Assembly (NCBI GenBank): GCA_000711775.1
Contig: ARYC01001310.1
Span: 16,111-80,110 of the forward strand
From: Oxytricha trifallax
Taxonomy: Eukaryota > Ciliophora > Spirotrichea > Sporadotrichida > Oxytrichidae
Length of the DNA: 64,000 nt
Direction of reading: 5' to 3'
Under the pieces are notes generated by a model. That model searched no databases. It was not told where the DNA came from and saw nothing but the letters and a program-made list of their open reading frames with translations. Position numbers and translations under genes: made by a program. This document shows, piece by piece, positions 32,830-45,229 of the stretch (position 1 is the stretch's first letter; every line of letters begins with the position of its first letter).

Positions 32830-35800
32830 ATGAGAACCACACTTTTATTGTCTCTTGTTTAAATTAAATAAATATTATACTTTCTAAAAGAAATTATAAC
32901 TAGGAATAAATATATTAAAAAAAATTGTTGCGTTGACTTAAATTGCAACTATTTAAGCTACAGAATAACAAGCAAGCTTTTTAAAAACAGCATCAAACAG
33001 TAGAAAGAGATGGTCAGTTGATCAAGCTAATGCTTGGTATCAATCGACTGGAGGCTGGACTGCTGGCTGTAATTTCATTCCAAGCACAGCTGTGAACACT
33101 CTTGAAATGTGGTAAGCTGAAACATACGATAGAGAAACAATTAAAAAAAAGTTTGGGTTCGCTCACTCTCTCGGAATGAAGGTAGTTCGAGTATTCTTAC
33201 ATCAAAAGGTCTGGAATCAAGATTAGTAAGGATTTTATTTAAAAAAATCCATTTCAATAATTTAATCAGTATTTTAATTTTTAGGGAATTTTATAAGTTT
33301 TGTGTTTGGTTAACTAATTATTTATATTGTAAAATAAGTTTTAAATGTACTTAATCACTATATCTTACTTGAATTGTTATTAAAGCCTGAAATTTTCTTT
33401 TATTTAACTACAGCTTTATGATTTGCTTTATTTTTGTCTATTCAGGCACTTATTTCATTGATAGAGAAGCTCAGTTTTTATTTACATTTTGCTATATTCT
33501 TAGATCTTTTCGTACTCTATGATATAATCGTTACATATCAATTAAATTGTTTCTGTAAAATTCTGAAAAAATTAAGCAACTCTCTTGAAAATATTTAAAG
33601 CTTTGTAAATTTTAAATTTCGTTTATAAATTTTTGTTATAGATTTAGCGGATATCTTTCATTCAGGGAACTGAGGAAGAATTATGGTGACTCTGTATTCA
33701 AGAGACAAGTGAGTCATATATTTTTGAGTTTTTCATTTATGTAATACTCAATATACTGATATAAAAATATTACCTTTCTCTTTGACTTGAAATTCAACGG
33801 TGGTTAGTTAGTTAAACTAAAAAATGAATAGGGATAAATTATAAGTCACACAAAAATATTTCTTAAAATATTTTGATCGTTCTAAATTATATAGACCAGT
33901 GGTGTCATTAAAGAGGTGATTCGTAAGGCGACACAGTAAGGAAAAAAACAAAATCAGAAAAGACGAAGATGCTTAATAAGCATGATGAAGATTGTGAAAT
34001 ATGTTTTACAGATATCATTTTTTATTGATAAGTTTAATATTTTTGTTCCTTTATTAATCCAATAAATCCATGATATTTTAACAATTAATAAATATATAAT
34101 ATAGGGCTTTTATTAGATACACTAAAGCTTTCATTAAAACGAGTAATCCAAGATTTAATTATAATTTATATAAAATTTACATAAATTAATTGACCGTAAC
34201 TACTCTATAAAATTTAGTTTTAGACATAATATTTTTAATTTATAGTCACTATAAAACTAGCGAAAGTATTATATAAGATTTGTATATTTTATACATAAAT
34301 AGTTGAAATTTAGGATTCAAAAATTCTCATAAACTTATAAATCTTTTTGGAAGTATCTTATTCTTGAGGAGTTATATAAAGTTTAAATAGAATAGTTTAA
34401 AGTAAGATACTGGATGACTAATTATTATAAGTTTATATAATTAAAATTAATAATTATCTTTTGAATCTTATAAGTCTTATAGAATTTATAGAATAAGCAT
34501 AGAATTTTGATTCCTTAATTTTTCAAAATAAATCTTAGAAGCATTATGTTAAATAAAAGTTTAAATAAGATTAATAAATACATTCTTTAATGTGAAACTT
34601 TCGTCCGTAACAACTTTATGAAAAGTGCCTACGGATAAATTAGATATAATCTAAGAATTGATATATACAAAAGCACACCTTACTTGATATTTAATGATAT
34701 ATTTTATATGAACTAACTTAAGCATTAAGTATAATATAAAGTTAAAGCACCATAGATCTAATGAAATACATTGATATTAATTCATCAAAAAATTATTATT
34801 ATCACATTAAACAATACAAAAGACAGCCTGCAATTTTGATTAACTTAATTAATAATCCTTACCTCTATCCAATTCCCTTCAAACAAAAAGACTTATAAAA
34901 TGCAGTAATAGTTTTGGGGTTTGATTCTTAACTAGACTTGATGATTTCTTGTCAATCGCTGACTCATATGACATTTAGACCATGTTTTTGCTATGTTTGA
35001 TGACTGTTGGAATGCTGAGTCAAATCTTGGAAAATAACCTGATCCAATGCATAACTCATAATGGGTTAGAGCACCAGGACAAGAGAAGACTGAAGATCAT
35101 ATCTAATATGGATTATTCATAAATTACTTTTTGAGTATTATCTGCCGCTTCTAAAATGATAATAGAATTTGCTTGTGGGATATCTACAATGAGCCAGGAA
35201 ATAATGGGTTTGAAGGAAGATCTCTCCCTTTACTTCAAGGCGCTTTCTAATAGGCATAAGAAGCTAATCCATCTCAACCAATTTCCGCTGGAGTTTGGAA
35301 CTTGAATGGTGCTCCAAATGCAGAGCATGTCAATTACAATCTTGAGTAAACTTAAAAAGCTCTTGAAGCTAGCAACGGCAATAGATTTTAAGACTTGATT
35401 GAGTTGCAAATTAGTCAAAGTGATGTTATAACATTCCATGTCTACTCTGATATCCCAGGCACTACTATTGTAATAATTTATATTTGAGTAATTTAATAAT
35501 TCATAAATTAAATGTCTTAAATATGCAAATTAACAGTCTCTTTACTATTGAAAATTTAATTAATAGTTTCAATAATTTTGTTACATATACTTTAATTAAA
35601 AAATTATTACTAATAAAAAGAAATAATATTGCTAAAATATAATTGATTTAGGGAAAATAATTAAAATTAAATATATAATAAATCAAAATATTTGCAGTTA
35701 AAGATAACCAATTTGAACGATCTAGGGATCATTCGATAGAGAGTTCAAAATTAGCTGGACTTTACTATTGGCGCTACTATTTTATCGCATCCCTGGAGAG

Positions 35801-36592
35801 AGTTAATTCGACTTTAATTGGAAGGTATAATTTATTTTAAAATAGAGGCATCCAATTAAAGCGGATTTAACTCTCTCCAGGGATGCGATAAAATAGTAGC
35901 GCCAATAGTAAAGTCCAGCTAATTATTAATTTTCTATCGAATGAGCCCAAGATCATCAAATTGGCCAACTTTAACAGCCAATATTTTTATTTAAATTAAA
36001 TTTAATTTTAATTAATTTCCCCAAATCAATTTTATTTTAGCAATAATGCCATTTTTTATTTAAATTAAAATCATAAATAAAATTTTAAGAAATAATTATC
36101 CAGCTAATTTAAAATTCATAATCATTGCTAGTTATCACTTACCTTTAATAAATGAGAAATCTAAATATTTAACTATTATTTTATCATTTAAACAATAACT
36201 TTTTGAACTATATGAAAGGGCACGCTGAAGGCAGGCCAATTATTTTCACTGAGTATATGGCAAGACCAATCAATAGCTTATTCCCAACTCATATACCATT
36301 CTTTAAGTCTTAAAATGTAGTTGCCATTAACTATGTAGTTGCCATTAACTATGTAGTTGCCATTAACTGATAAATGACATTATTATTTGCAAGTATAATG
36401 ATCTAATATTTAAACTGGGGATTAGTTTCAGGTAAAACGAACACAATCTTTTCATGGGGTTCTTAGCCAGGTGCGTCAGAACCAAAGATTTGGTTCCATG
36501 ATATCTTCAGAGCAGACGGCACTGCCTTTGATCAACAAGAAGTTGACATTATTAGATAAAATACTCTTGGATCATCTTCAGTTGTTAAATGA
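32830..36592 (+). CDS. Secreted glycoside hydrolase (GH5-like, xylanase/cellulase type), split by IESs
   Basis: ATG at 32830; across a small IES the start reads MRTTLLLSLVALTQIATIQA, a signal peptide. Blocks: 32930-33232 (KRWSVDQANAWYQSTGGWT, GCNFIPSTAVNTLEMWQAET, GMKVVRVFLHQKVW), 34932-35465 (DDFLSIADSYDIQTMF, DDCWNAESNLGKQPDP, LWDIYNEPGNNGFEG, SDVITFHVYSDIPG), 36210-36369 (GRPIIFTEYMARPINS) and 36413-36592 (WGLVSGKTNTIFSWGS, KIWFHDIFRADGT). The Glu of NEPG (acid/base) and of FTEYMAR (nucleophile) fit a clan-A hydrolase, likely digesting plant or microbial polysaccharide outside the cell or in food vacuoles. Homologues known to me are mainly bacterial, so transfer is possible. A T run at 34983-34987 must be one base longer for frame. 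One family A element lies in the IES before the third block. Confidence 0.85.
32860..32929 (+). other. Small IES in the signal peptide, pointer TTGTT
   Basis: TTGTT ends block 1 at 32855-32859 and recurs at 32925-32929. Removing one copy with the AT-rich bases between joins CTT GTT to GCG TTG in frame and makes a normal signal peptide. The interval is about 70 bp. Confidence 0.7.
33640..34000 (+). CDS. Coding-like blocks inside the large IES of the hydrolase gene
   Basis: Two GC-richer pieces read as protein: 33642-33708 (RFSGYLSFRELRKNYGDSVF) and 33898-33990 (TSGVIKEVIRKATQQGKKQN), the first ending KRQ before GTGAGT. They do not resemble the hydrolase. They may be MDSs of another gene lying in this spacer. 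Function unknown; the extent is uncertain. Confidence 0.3.
35629..36043. mobile_element. Family A palindromic element within an IES of the hydrolase gene
   Basis: TTGCTAAAATATAATTGATT at the left and the complement TTTTATTTTAGCAA at the right, TA on both sides. Long arms share GCTGGACTTTACTATTGGCG and ATCGCATCCCTGGAGAGAG in mirrored order. No ORF. Confidence 0.85.
36315..36368 (+). repeat. Three perfect 18-bp tandem copies inside the hydrolase gene
   Basis: ATGTAGTTGCCATTAACT three times without a mismatch. In frame it encodes VVAINY repeats directly before the conserved WGL motif; family members as I know them have a single such segment, so two extra units have been inserted without breaking the frame. 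Confidence 0.9.
36370..36417 (+). other. Small IES with pointer AACTG
   Basis: AACTG at 36365-36369 and 36413-36417. Joining there reads GCC ATT AAC TGG GGA TTA, restoring AINWGLVSG. Confidence 0.7.
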
Positions 36593-36599
36593 ACCACAT

Positions 36600-37475
36600 A
36601 TTCAATTCTAAATTTAATTTCATTATAGTTACAACCATTATTTATGAGAAGGAATAAATAGACAAGCTACAATTTCATTAAAAAAATTAAAAGGGAAATA
36701 TAGAAGTTAAAGCTTTGAGTTCAATTATAAATCAAATTGAATCAATTATTCATATAAGAAACTTATGATTATGTGAGCATATTGGGAGTTAATTGAAGTA
36801 AGTTCCTTATGGTTAATTTTTAAGTTTTAACTGTTTAGAAAATTTTTTGCACTTATTTTGTCATTTGGAAAACTTATTCAATTTATATTTATTTAGAATG
36901 TATCTAAGAGTAAATAAAAAATAAATAAATAAATTAATACAAATTATAACAATAATTTTGAATAAGAGATTAGATTGGAATAATTAAATAAATTAAACCG
37001 GAACTGCTATTTATTCGTTTAATTAGTACATATCGAAATTTTCTACATCCTTTAATATACAAAATTGAGGACTGAGCATTAAAATCCTTTAATTTTGTCT
37101 TTTAAAAATGTGATAATATTTGATTGCACATTTTTACTCGAGAGAAGGAAATAAAAGTAAAATAGGGATTGAATAAATTTAATTAACTCATCTTAATTAT
37201 AATTTTATGAATATCAAATTTTTCTGTTTTACTCTGTCATTTTTAATTCTTTTTTTTATTTAAATTATTTTCATTTCATTCTTCATGAAATACAAAACAC
37301 AGTGAAAAATATAAATACTGCTATGAATTTAATATAAAGATTAATCATATTATTTAAAAATAAAAAATGAAATGATTGACATTTTCTATAAATGCTGACT
37401 TAAAATTTATTAAATGGCAAATTCAATATCCCGATATAATATAAAAATTAATGCTTATAGAACTAATTATGTAGA
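36600..37475. other. AT-rich stretch without a gene
   Basis: 3' flank of the hydrolase gene. No open frame or repeat recognised. Confidence 0.5.
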
Positions 37476-37479
37476 CAAT

Positions 37480-38535
37480 CAAAACCCTAAAACCACTTCA
37501 GTAGTTTTATAAGTGTTTTGATTGATTAGGGTAATGTTGGGGATAAGTGTTTATTTTAGATTTGAAGAATTACTTTCACTCTATTTATGAAATTATCAAA
37601 GTTTTATATGATCAATATTTACTCACCTATTATATTCTCATATTTTTATATAAATTTTTGCATTTTAAAAGTAGATTAGTATTAAACTCATTTTTTTACC
37701 TTACATTTTTTCATAAGTAATCATTTTAAATGATGATTTTTATGAAGTTAGATGATTAAATTAATTAAAAAATTAGGCATTTTGGAGATATATTTTTTAA
37801 ATTTTCATCATAAAATATTTTCAAATTTAAATAAATATTTTCATTTATTTTACTTGCTCTCTTTATTTACATATTTGAGTCCTTTATGAAATAATTTGGT
37901 CGCTTAAGTAAATTTTAAATAGAAAATATGCATAAAATGAGCGATTTTAAGGCATCTGATAGCCCTAATTTGGTAATGTTTTGGTTATAAAATATTATAA
38001 ATGGAAATAAAACTTTAAATTTAATATTCCTAATTACACTTAAATTTTAGACACCTATTAAATCTGGCCACCTTATAGAAGGTCAATCCTGTGAAGATAC
38101 GTGAAGAAAATAGTAGATTCTGCAACAAATTTCAGAGATAAATTTCCATTTTAAGCTATCATATTCCATTAAATTTGTACTTAGCATGTTTATCAAAACT
38201 TAATTAGTACCAAGTTTTAATCCAGTGAGGTTTTAATGGATAAGTTCCAATTTTGTATAAAAAATCTAATTGGATTCATGAACTAAATAATAAAAACTAT
38301 ATTGGTACCAAAATATTTTTAAGAATGGAGTCCCTATGGAATAATTTGTACATAATGATATTTATATATATGTATGATGATCATAAATAAAAGAATAAAA
38401 ATCTCAACCATGAAAATAAAAAAAGATATTGAATCTAACAACAAAAAATGAATTAATAATAAGAAAATCTAATCACCAACACACCCTCATCAATCAAAAC
38501 ACTTATAAAACTACTGAAAGGGTTTTGGGGTTTTA
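37480..38535. mobile_element. Internally deleted, non-coding TBE element
   Basis: Left end CAAAACCCTAAAACCACTTC, right end the complement of AAAACCCCAAAACCCTTTCA, both continuing with AGTAGTTTTATAAGTGTTTT and GATTGAT. AAT lies on both sides (37477-37479 and 38536-38538). Length 1,056 bp. The interior keeps only the region between the 22 kDa and 57 kDa genes (GGCCACCTTATAGAAGGTC, TTAATTAGTACC), with no gene left. The end sequence matches the TBE at 62669 better than the other two, so it belongs to that subfamily and depends on another element's transposase. Confidence 0.85.
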
Positions 38536-38539
38536 AATA

Positions 38540-39005
38540 GCTGAAATGCGAAAATTATGGTAAAGTGCAAAAGTGGGAGAATCCATAAAATTTAATGGCT
38601 TTGAAGCAGTGAATTGATAATTGGAATTATTAAATTTTAAATACTTATAATTCTAGTAGTTGTTTTTATATGTGTCAATATCTGTATATATTTAAATCTC
38701 AAAATATCATAAATATTAATATATATAAATATAATTTCTTTTTGGTAGCACAAAACTTTTAAAAATTCTTTTTAATACTCTATAATTATCTACATACTTA
38801 TTTTTGTTAATAAATTAATATAAAATGTAGTTTAATACAAGACAACTATAAATTTAATTATTTAAAGTGTTAAATAGAAAACTATTCTTCAATTCTTCAT
38901 GGTGCCTATGATCTTGAGATTAAACTTTTCTGAACCAAAGCATTTTATTTGAAGATTTATTCTTTTGATTTACTAATTGAATATTTTTGTAAACTCAATT
39001 CTAAT
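38540..39005. other. AT-rich stretch without a gene
   Basis: No convincing open frame. It lies between the deleted TBE and the 3' end of family copy 4. Confidence 0.5.
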
Positions 39006-39009
39006 TCTG

Positions 39010-40330
39010 TCATTCTTTGTTTTTTTCATTCTGTATTACTCTAACTGAAATGTTTTGATCTCTGTAATAATTATTCAGCTAGTCAATCAAACTTAGTGTC
39101 ATTAATTATTCTTATTACTTTAATTGGTATAGATAATCATCATTGAAATAATTCACACTTGATGCATGCAATGTTAGAGATCTGTATATGAGTTAGAAAA
39201 ATTTACTCAATACAGATTGCAGGTCTAATGTTTCATCTAATTTCAAAATAATATCTGCGTCCGGATACTTAAAAGTTCTTATATCTTTCAGTAGTTGATT
39301 GACTTCGTAATTTGAGATACTTTTTAAAACTTTTTAAACATTTTAAAAGTAGATTCTCGCAAAATCGAACGAAAATGGGCTTCCTTAATTGTGATCTAAT
39401 TTAAATTCTTTTAGTATATTATATTTTTTGTCGGTACTAGACATTTAAGATATTTTAAATGCTTCAAGAATTTGTAATCATATAATATGTGGTTAGATGG
39501 GTAACTTATTATTGTATTCCACATTTTAAGAGTTTCAAGATTAACTAAGCTTACAAGCATTCTTGAATCAATAAAAATGCATTTATCCATAATTAACTTT
39601 TTAATTTGTAAATAAGGATTAAAAGCAGGTTTATAAAGATACTCTCTACAATTATTATCTTATACTAATTCCTTAAGCTGATGACCAATATAAGATTCTT
39701 TTAAATACATATTAGGAAACAATGTTAAAAGTGGAAAAATTTCATTATCTGAAAAGGTGAATTCCGACTTAATTATTGACAATTTATTGAATTCTATTTT
39801 ATTGTAAGCAAGCTTCTGCTTTATTTTTAAATTCTCAGTATTTAAGCATTAGTGAAATTCTATATTCAAAGATGTTCTTTAATTTTCGTTTGAATATTTT
39901 TCAACAGCTTAGAAAAGATTCAGTACTTTGTCTACCTAGTTTTGATTTATAAAATGACTGAAAATGACAGTATAACTTTGCGAATATTCTCTTAAATTAT
40001 AATAATCTGTTTCATTCTAGAGGTATTCTGAGTTTATATAGAATTGCTAAATTTAAGAAGCTCTATAATTTCTGGAAAATGGAATAGCATATTTCTCTGA
40101 TCTATTTACTGAAATCATAACTTGATAGCTTTGATTTAAACTTAAGTATGAGTATACTATTAGTCTAATATTTTTTTGAAATATTTTTTGAGATTGTTAT
40201 TCTTATTAAAATTATTGCATAAATACTCAGATTATTATTCTTTATTTGGAATTACTAAAGGGATTGATATTTTAATTTCTCTTTTTAATTTTTTTAGGAT
40301 TGAAACTTCATCAAATTAAACTGCTTAGTC
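39010..40330 (-). CDS. F-box/LRR-like family, copy 4 (only copy on the minus strand)
   Basis: Ends at TGA 39010-39012. It keeps the family order: IRLIVYSYLSLNQSYQV, EKYAIPFSRNYRASQIQQF, VIFSHFINQNQVDKVLNLF, SLNIEFHQCLNTENLKI, SEFTFSDNEIFPLLTLFP, ESYIGHQLKELV, LIMDKCIFIDSRMLVS, DADIILKLDETLDLQSVL and ISVRVIQNEKN. The middle part (39.85-40.17 kb) reads without TGA, making this one of the better preserved copies. The start is not fixed; a few frame changes occur between 39.3 and 39.5 kb. Confidence 0.55.
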
Positions 40331-40779
40331 ATTAGTTTATTAGCATAATTAGAAACACTCAAATATTCTAGATAACATCTTTGTTTGTTTTTATATAAAT
40401 TTAGAATTTATTATTTTATTAAGCTTTTCTAGTACCTTTATTTTAAATATTGCATTTCATGATTATCATTGAAATTTATTTTTAATAATTAATAGTACAA
40501 AGAAAGTTTCATATTTTAACTGTCTATATAAATAAAATTTAGTTTTCATTGTTTAAGGCTGTTAATTCATTTGTAATTAGATATATTAAATATAAAATCC
40601 ATTTTGCTTATATTAAAGCTTAAATTTAATAAATATTGAGCTAAAATTAAAAATAACCATACATACTTTACCCAATTTCTGAGATTAATTTTATGCCATC
40701 ATAAATATTAGGAAGGTTAATATTCATGAAAAATAAGTGAAAAAATTTAATTAATGAATAATAATTAATAAATAAAAAA

Positions 40780-41000
40780 ACTTAAGATGGTGTTCCAAGT
40801 TTCAAAAAACATATCTAAAAACTTTTTATTTCAGCAATACCTACCAGCTGGAGTGGCTACGTCAGTGGACCGAGACCTCAAGTGACACTGGAAAAAAATG
40901 GGAACAACAGAAGAGTTTTGGCAATATGGAGCAAAGTATGAAGGATATTGGAAAGATGATTAAGCTGTTTCTGGATTCCATTTCTGTAATTGTCTATACT
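40780..41000 (+). repeat. Intron-bearing dispersed repeat, copy D, with MORN-like codons
   Basis: Starts with AAACATATCTAAAAACTTTT and a TTTCAG end, then ACCTACCAGCTGGAGTGG and, further on, codons for FWQYGAKYEGYWKDDQ, a clear MORN repeat. No long frame. It probably derives from a MORN gene 5' region including an intron. Confidence 0.5.
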
Positions 41001-41204
41001 AATACTTATTATTTAAATTCTTTTTCATTTTATATTAAAGTCTTCCGCTTATTTTTCATAATTCATCTTTAATTATAATGATAACATAATTGATTTAATC
41101 AATAATTTATTAAGGATAATAATTGTGATGATATTGATAGACTCTTTATAAAGAGGGGATACTTAAAACAGCGTTTAATATTCTGTTTAACTTATTGTTT
41201 ACAA

Positions 41205-41612
41205 TTGTTAGTATACAATCGATTTGAGAAAATGAATTTAAATTAAATTAATTAAATATCAAATGCTTGGCAGTTATCAAATCCAAAGTCACTTAAAATT
41301 CAAATCTGAATACATCATACGGTAGATCCCGCAATTTTAGCTTGACTTTACTATTGGCAATATTCCTGAATCGTCCCATGAAGCGAGATATTTTGATTTT
41401 GAGATAACTCCCAAAAACAGTAAAAGCAATTTTTATCGGGTGGGGATATGATAAATTCATTCTTGCAATAGCAACCACCGTCTCATTTTAATGCGCTATC
41501 CAGTGACCATGATGAAGCTAGGGTTTGAAGACATTTTCAAAAACATAACTAAATAAAATTAATAATTAATAAATTAATTTCCCCAGATCCCAAATCGAAT
41601 GTATTCCTACAA
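41205..41612. mobile_element. Family B element
   Basis: Left end TTGTTAGTATACAATCGATT, right end complement of TTGTAGGAATACATTCGATT; the right flank is TA. Interior GGTAGATCCCGCAATTTTAG and ACCACCGTCTCATTTTAAT as in the other copies. A 61-codon standard-code frame across it has no significance. Confidence 0.75.
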
Positions 41613-41799
41613 TATTAGATAGTCTCAACAAATATTTAGTTGCTGCAATGTTTTTAAGGATTGTCAGCCGACTTTTAAAACTGATCAATTAAATTTATGA
41701 TGCGATTAACTTATTATGTTTAAAGTTAAAATAAATTAGAATAAAATATAAAATTTGGCTTAAGTCATTTAAGCATGTTATACGTAATAATTAAGCAAA

Positions 41800-44060
41800 A
41801 GCAGAGCTTTGATCAAGAGTGCCTCAAATTTTAGGTACTACTGCTTGCATAAAGTTTAGCGTTTCAATAATGATATTCAAGCTCATTCTGCAATGAAATA
41901 AAAGTTCTCTCAAAAAGATTGTGACTAAATAGTAAAGGTTGTCACTACGCTATTTTAGCTGGTATTAATAAAATTTGGGCTTAGGAACTTAAGTGTCTAA
42001 AAATACTTATAAAAAGTTAAAGATAAATCCTGTGTGTATTATTCCTTATATCCCTCAATTTAATGGAAAAGAATTCAACTGCTGTTAAATCTAGACTTAT
42101 TACAAGAAGATATTTCTGTATGACTTTATACATGATTTACTTATTGATACAGTAGACTTTATTCAAAGTAGTTGAAAGATATTGAGCAAAGACAAGGCAA
42201 TTTTATGTGCAAGAAAGGAAGTATGAATGATAATAAATTAATTTTTACCTTAAAATGAATCAATTATTCCATATATCAATCGAAATCTTATAAATAACTG
42301 AATTATCTTTCTCTTTTGCTTCTGAAGATTCGCTTATGCCCATATTTTTTTCTTTGAATCAGAATTACTATGTTTTTCCATTCCATCTAATATTTAAACA
42401 TCTTTATATAGCCTTTAACTAACTTATTGAATAGTTTGAGACTTTATTTCTGTGAGTTTTCGCATTTTCTTTAATAAAAATACATTAGTTAAATTTTTCC
42501 TATAATATTATGATCAATGCGTACTATAATAACGATGCTTCTTATTTTCAAGCTAGGACAAACTTTTAGGATACCTTACTTTATTTAGTCTTCTGCAGAA
42601 ATGGAGTTGCGTTCCTTGTGAGCTATATCAATAATTTCTCTGAGATATCTTTCTTATAGAGTATCAATAACGCCAAAGAATAAACTCCTTATAGGAAACT
42701 TGTTAGAGAATTGCTTTTTAATAAAAAGGATAACTACCAACATTTCATCTTTCATAGTATCCTCATTGAGATTAGTGACAGAGATCTTTGGGTAGTTTGT
42801 TATTTCAATACACTCAATTTTTTAGTTTTTAAAGCTTTCTTATCATTAAAGAGTCTACATCTTAAGAATCAATTTCCTTACCTTTCATAGTTGAGAGAAA
42901 TGAACTAAATAAAACTAAAGTATTTGTTGAAATATAGATTGTATTTTTACAATGTTCAGTGAGGTATCGATAAAGATCTTCCTTCCTTTGAATATTGATA
43001 TAATTTTATTAGCCTCATTATGATTTTATTTTTGTTTCCTTCTTATTAATATATTTTAAATTATAAATTATAGACTTTTGGATCCTTTTATATGACATTT
43101 TCTATTAAATATAGGCATATACTCTGTAAAATATGATAAAAAGTTGGCAAAAGCTGTAAAAAATTTTAAAGATGAATCTCAATTTTATCAATTTAGCCAT
43201 TAATTTAGTATTAAACTTGTTTAAAATTAACTAATACTAGTATTGTATTAGTTCATTTAAATTGGTCCCAAAATAAAGAATTATAGTTAAAAACAAATGA
43301 TAAATTTAAACTTTTAGGGCATTTACTTTACTTTTATTGCTGCAATTGTAACTCCTAAATTGTGTATATATATAGCTAGAAATGTTTTTAAAAGAGTTGT
43401 AATAGTATTATAATTTTAATTTAAGCATTGCAGATCATTTAAATTGCAACAGAAATTATCTCTATCGAGAGAAAGTTAGAGATAAAACCTCTTTCTTTTA
43501 AGAAAATGTCTTTGCAATCAAAATGAAGGTCAAGAAGCAGAAGGCAGCAAGAGTAAAAATATTAATTTAATATGTTGAGATATTAAAGAACAGCTACTAA
43601 TAGAAAAATAAGAAATTTATGAATGCTAAGAGCTTTAAATTTTTCTTAATAGAGTCTAGCTTAAAGAGCCACTTCAAAGAGATATACTTTGAAAATGCTA
43701 AAGTTTAAGCATGATATAGTTGAAGGTAGGTTCTAATCACTACAATGAAAAATCGTATACTCACAGCCAGAAAACATCAAATAGTATCAACTCTCAAAGA
43801 GAGCAGAAGAAAAAGCTCAAGAAGTAAAATTGATAAATGAAATAACTAACTATGAGAGCAGTTATTGTTTTTTTAATAGAGAGATTGATTTATTTCTCTG
43901 GTATAAATGCAATTGAAATTAGCAGTTGCATTATAATTAATTTGGTAAAGACGTCCCCAACATGGCAAAACTAAAATTTGTTAATGAATTTGCATATAAA
44001 TTCTATTCTCTCAGCAACCTCTTTAAGAATAAGCAGTATCAAACTGACTGAGTTTGCCTA
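41800..44060. mobile_element. Decayed TBE remnant with traces of all three genes
   Basis: Transposase traces on the plus strand at 41815-42230 (a LPIDTVDF-like tail and NGKEFNCC in place of NGIEFYW). 22 kDa traces on the minus strand at 42300-43030, including the SKRRNLG-like tail as NSDSKKKNMG. The divergent intergenic region is at 43090-43300, and 57 kDa traces on the plus strand at 43500-44060 (SSCI..., NEFAY). Frames are full of TGA and shifts, and no C4A4 end is left on either side. It is the oldest TBE here. Confidence 0.7.
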
Positions 44061-44610
44061 CGAATAAATAATAATTTGAGAGAATTTCAATATAAATGAA
44101 ATTTCAAGATACGGGCATAATAAATAAAATAAATTATTCTCTATAGTTTGAAGTTAATAAAAGGGAAATTATTTTTAAATAATTATTAGTTAATTTATTT
44201 TTAAAATATAAAAACAAATATTAGCATTAAAAATTAACTTAAATATTTAAAATTAATTTAAAAATTATAAAGCCTGAATAAAGAAACTGTTTATAGAGTT
44301 ATAATAATAAAAAATATTATTTCATTTTTATTGACTATTTACTATTGTGAATAATTTGCTTGGTACTTTTCCCGAAATTATTATTTTTGAGATACATGGC
44401 ATTATAATATATTTTAAAATAATTAAGTATAAAATAGCGTTAAATTAAAGACTCTGATATATGAATCCAAAGAGACATAAAAAATTTATGCTATGTTATA
44501 TAAACCTCCAAAAATCGGAATAATTTTTTTTATATATTTATCTAATTCAATTTATAAGTATGATTTGCATGTTTAATTGAGATTTCCATTTAATTAAAAA
44601 TTTAATTTAG

Positions 44611-44975
44611 TTATAAGTATAAATAATTTAGGGAAATTTAATATTAACAGATCTTTAATTAATGACTGTTAAAGTTGACTAATTAAAATTATCTTATGAT
44701 CATTCGATTTAAAAATTAAATAAGCTGGACTATAGGAGATTCAATTTTGTTTCATCCTTAAAATCAAGGTAACTCCATTTAATGGAAGAACTTTAAATAT
44801 CAACAATTTATGTCCGCTGGTTAAATTCGAGTTTACTCAATCAAGAGATTTGAAAAAATAGCACCGTCTGAAGTCTAGATAATTTTGATATTTCAATCGA
44901 ATGATCATAACTTTTGCCTCAAATTTGATTCATATTAATTTTAATTTTATTTATTTTTCCAAGTTCACTTGAGCA
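44611..44975. mobile_element. Decayed family A element
   Basis: ATAAATAATTTAGGGAAATT at the left; TAAGCTGGACTATAG, AAGGTAACTCCATTT and ATTCGAGTTTACTC inside; TTGAGCAATATT at the right. The inverted repeat is still visible but with many mismatches. Confidence 0.55.
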
Positions 44976-45229
44976 ATATTGAATTGCTATATTTGTACGA
45001 CAAAAAAAGTTAGTTTTTGCTATGACACTTTGAAATAATATGGGAATTATTATATATTAAATATAATACCAAAAACTAAATAATAATTTATTGGAATGGG
45101 ACTTTGGTTGGAACATATTTAAATAGTCAATATAAATTAGCTATCATTTAAAATTGTAAAAAATTAGATGTAAATTATTATTACTTCAAATTTAGGTTTG
45201 ATAAATAAAAATGTTTCAAAGAATATTTA

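Noticed and set aside
41293-41478. Minus-strand 61-codon frame
   Set aside because: Lies wholly within a family B element whose other copies do not keep it open.
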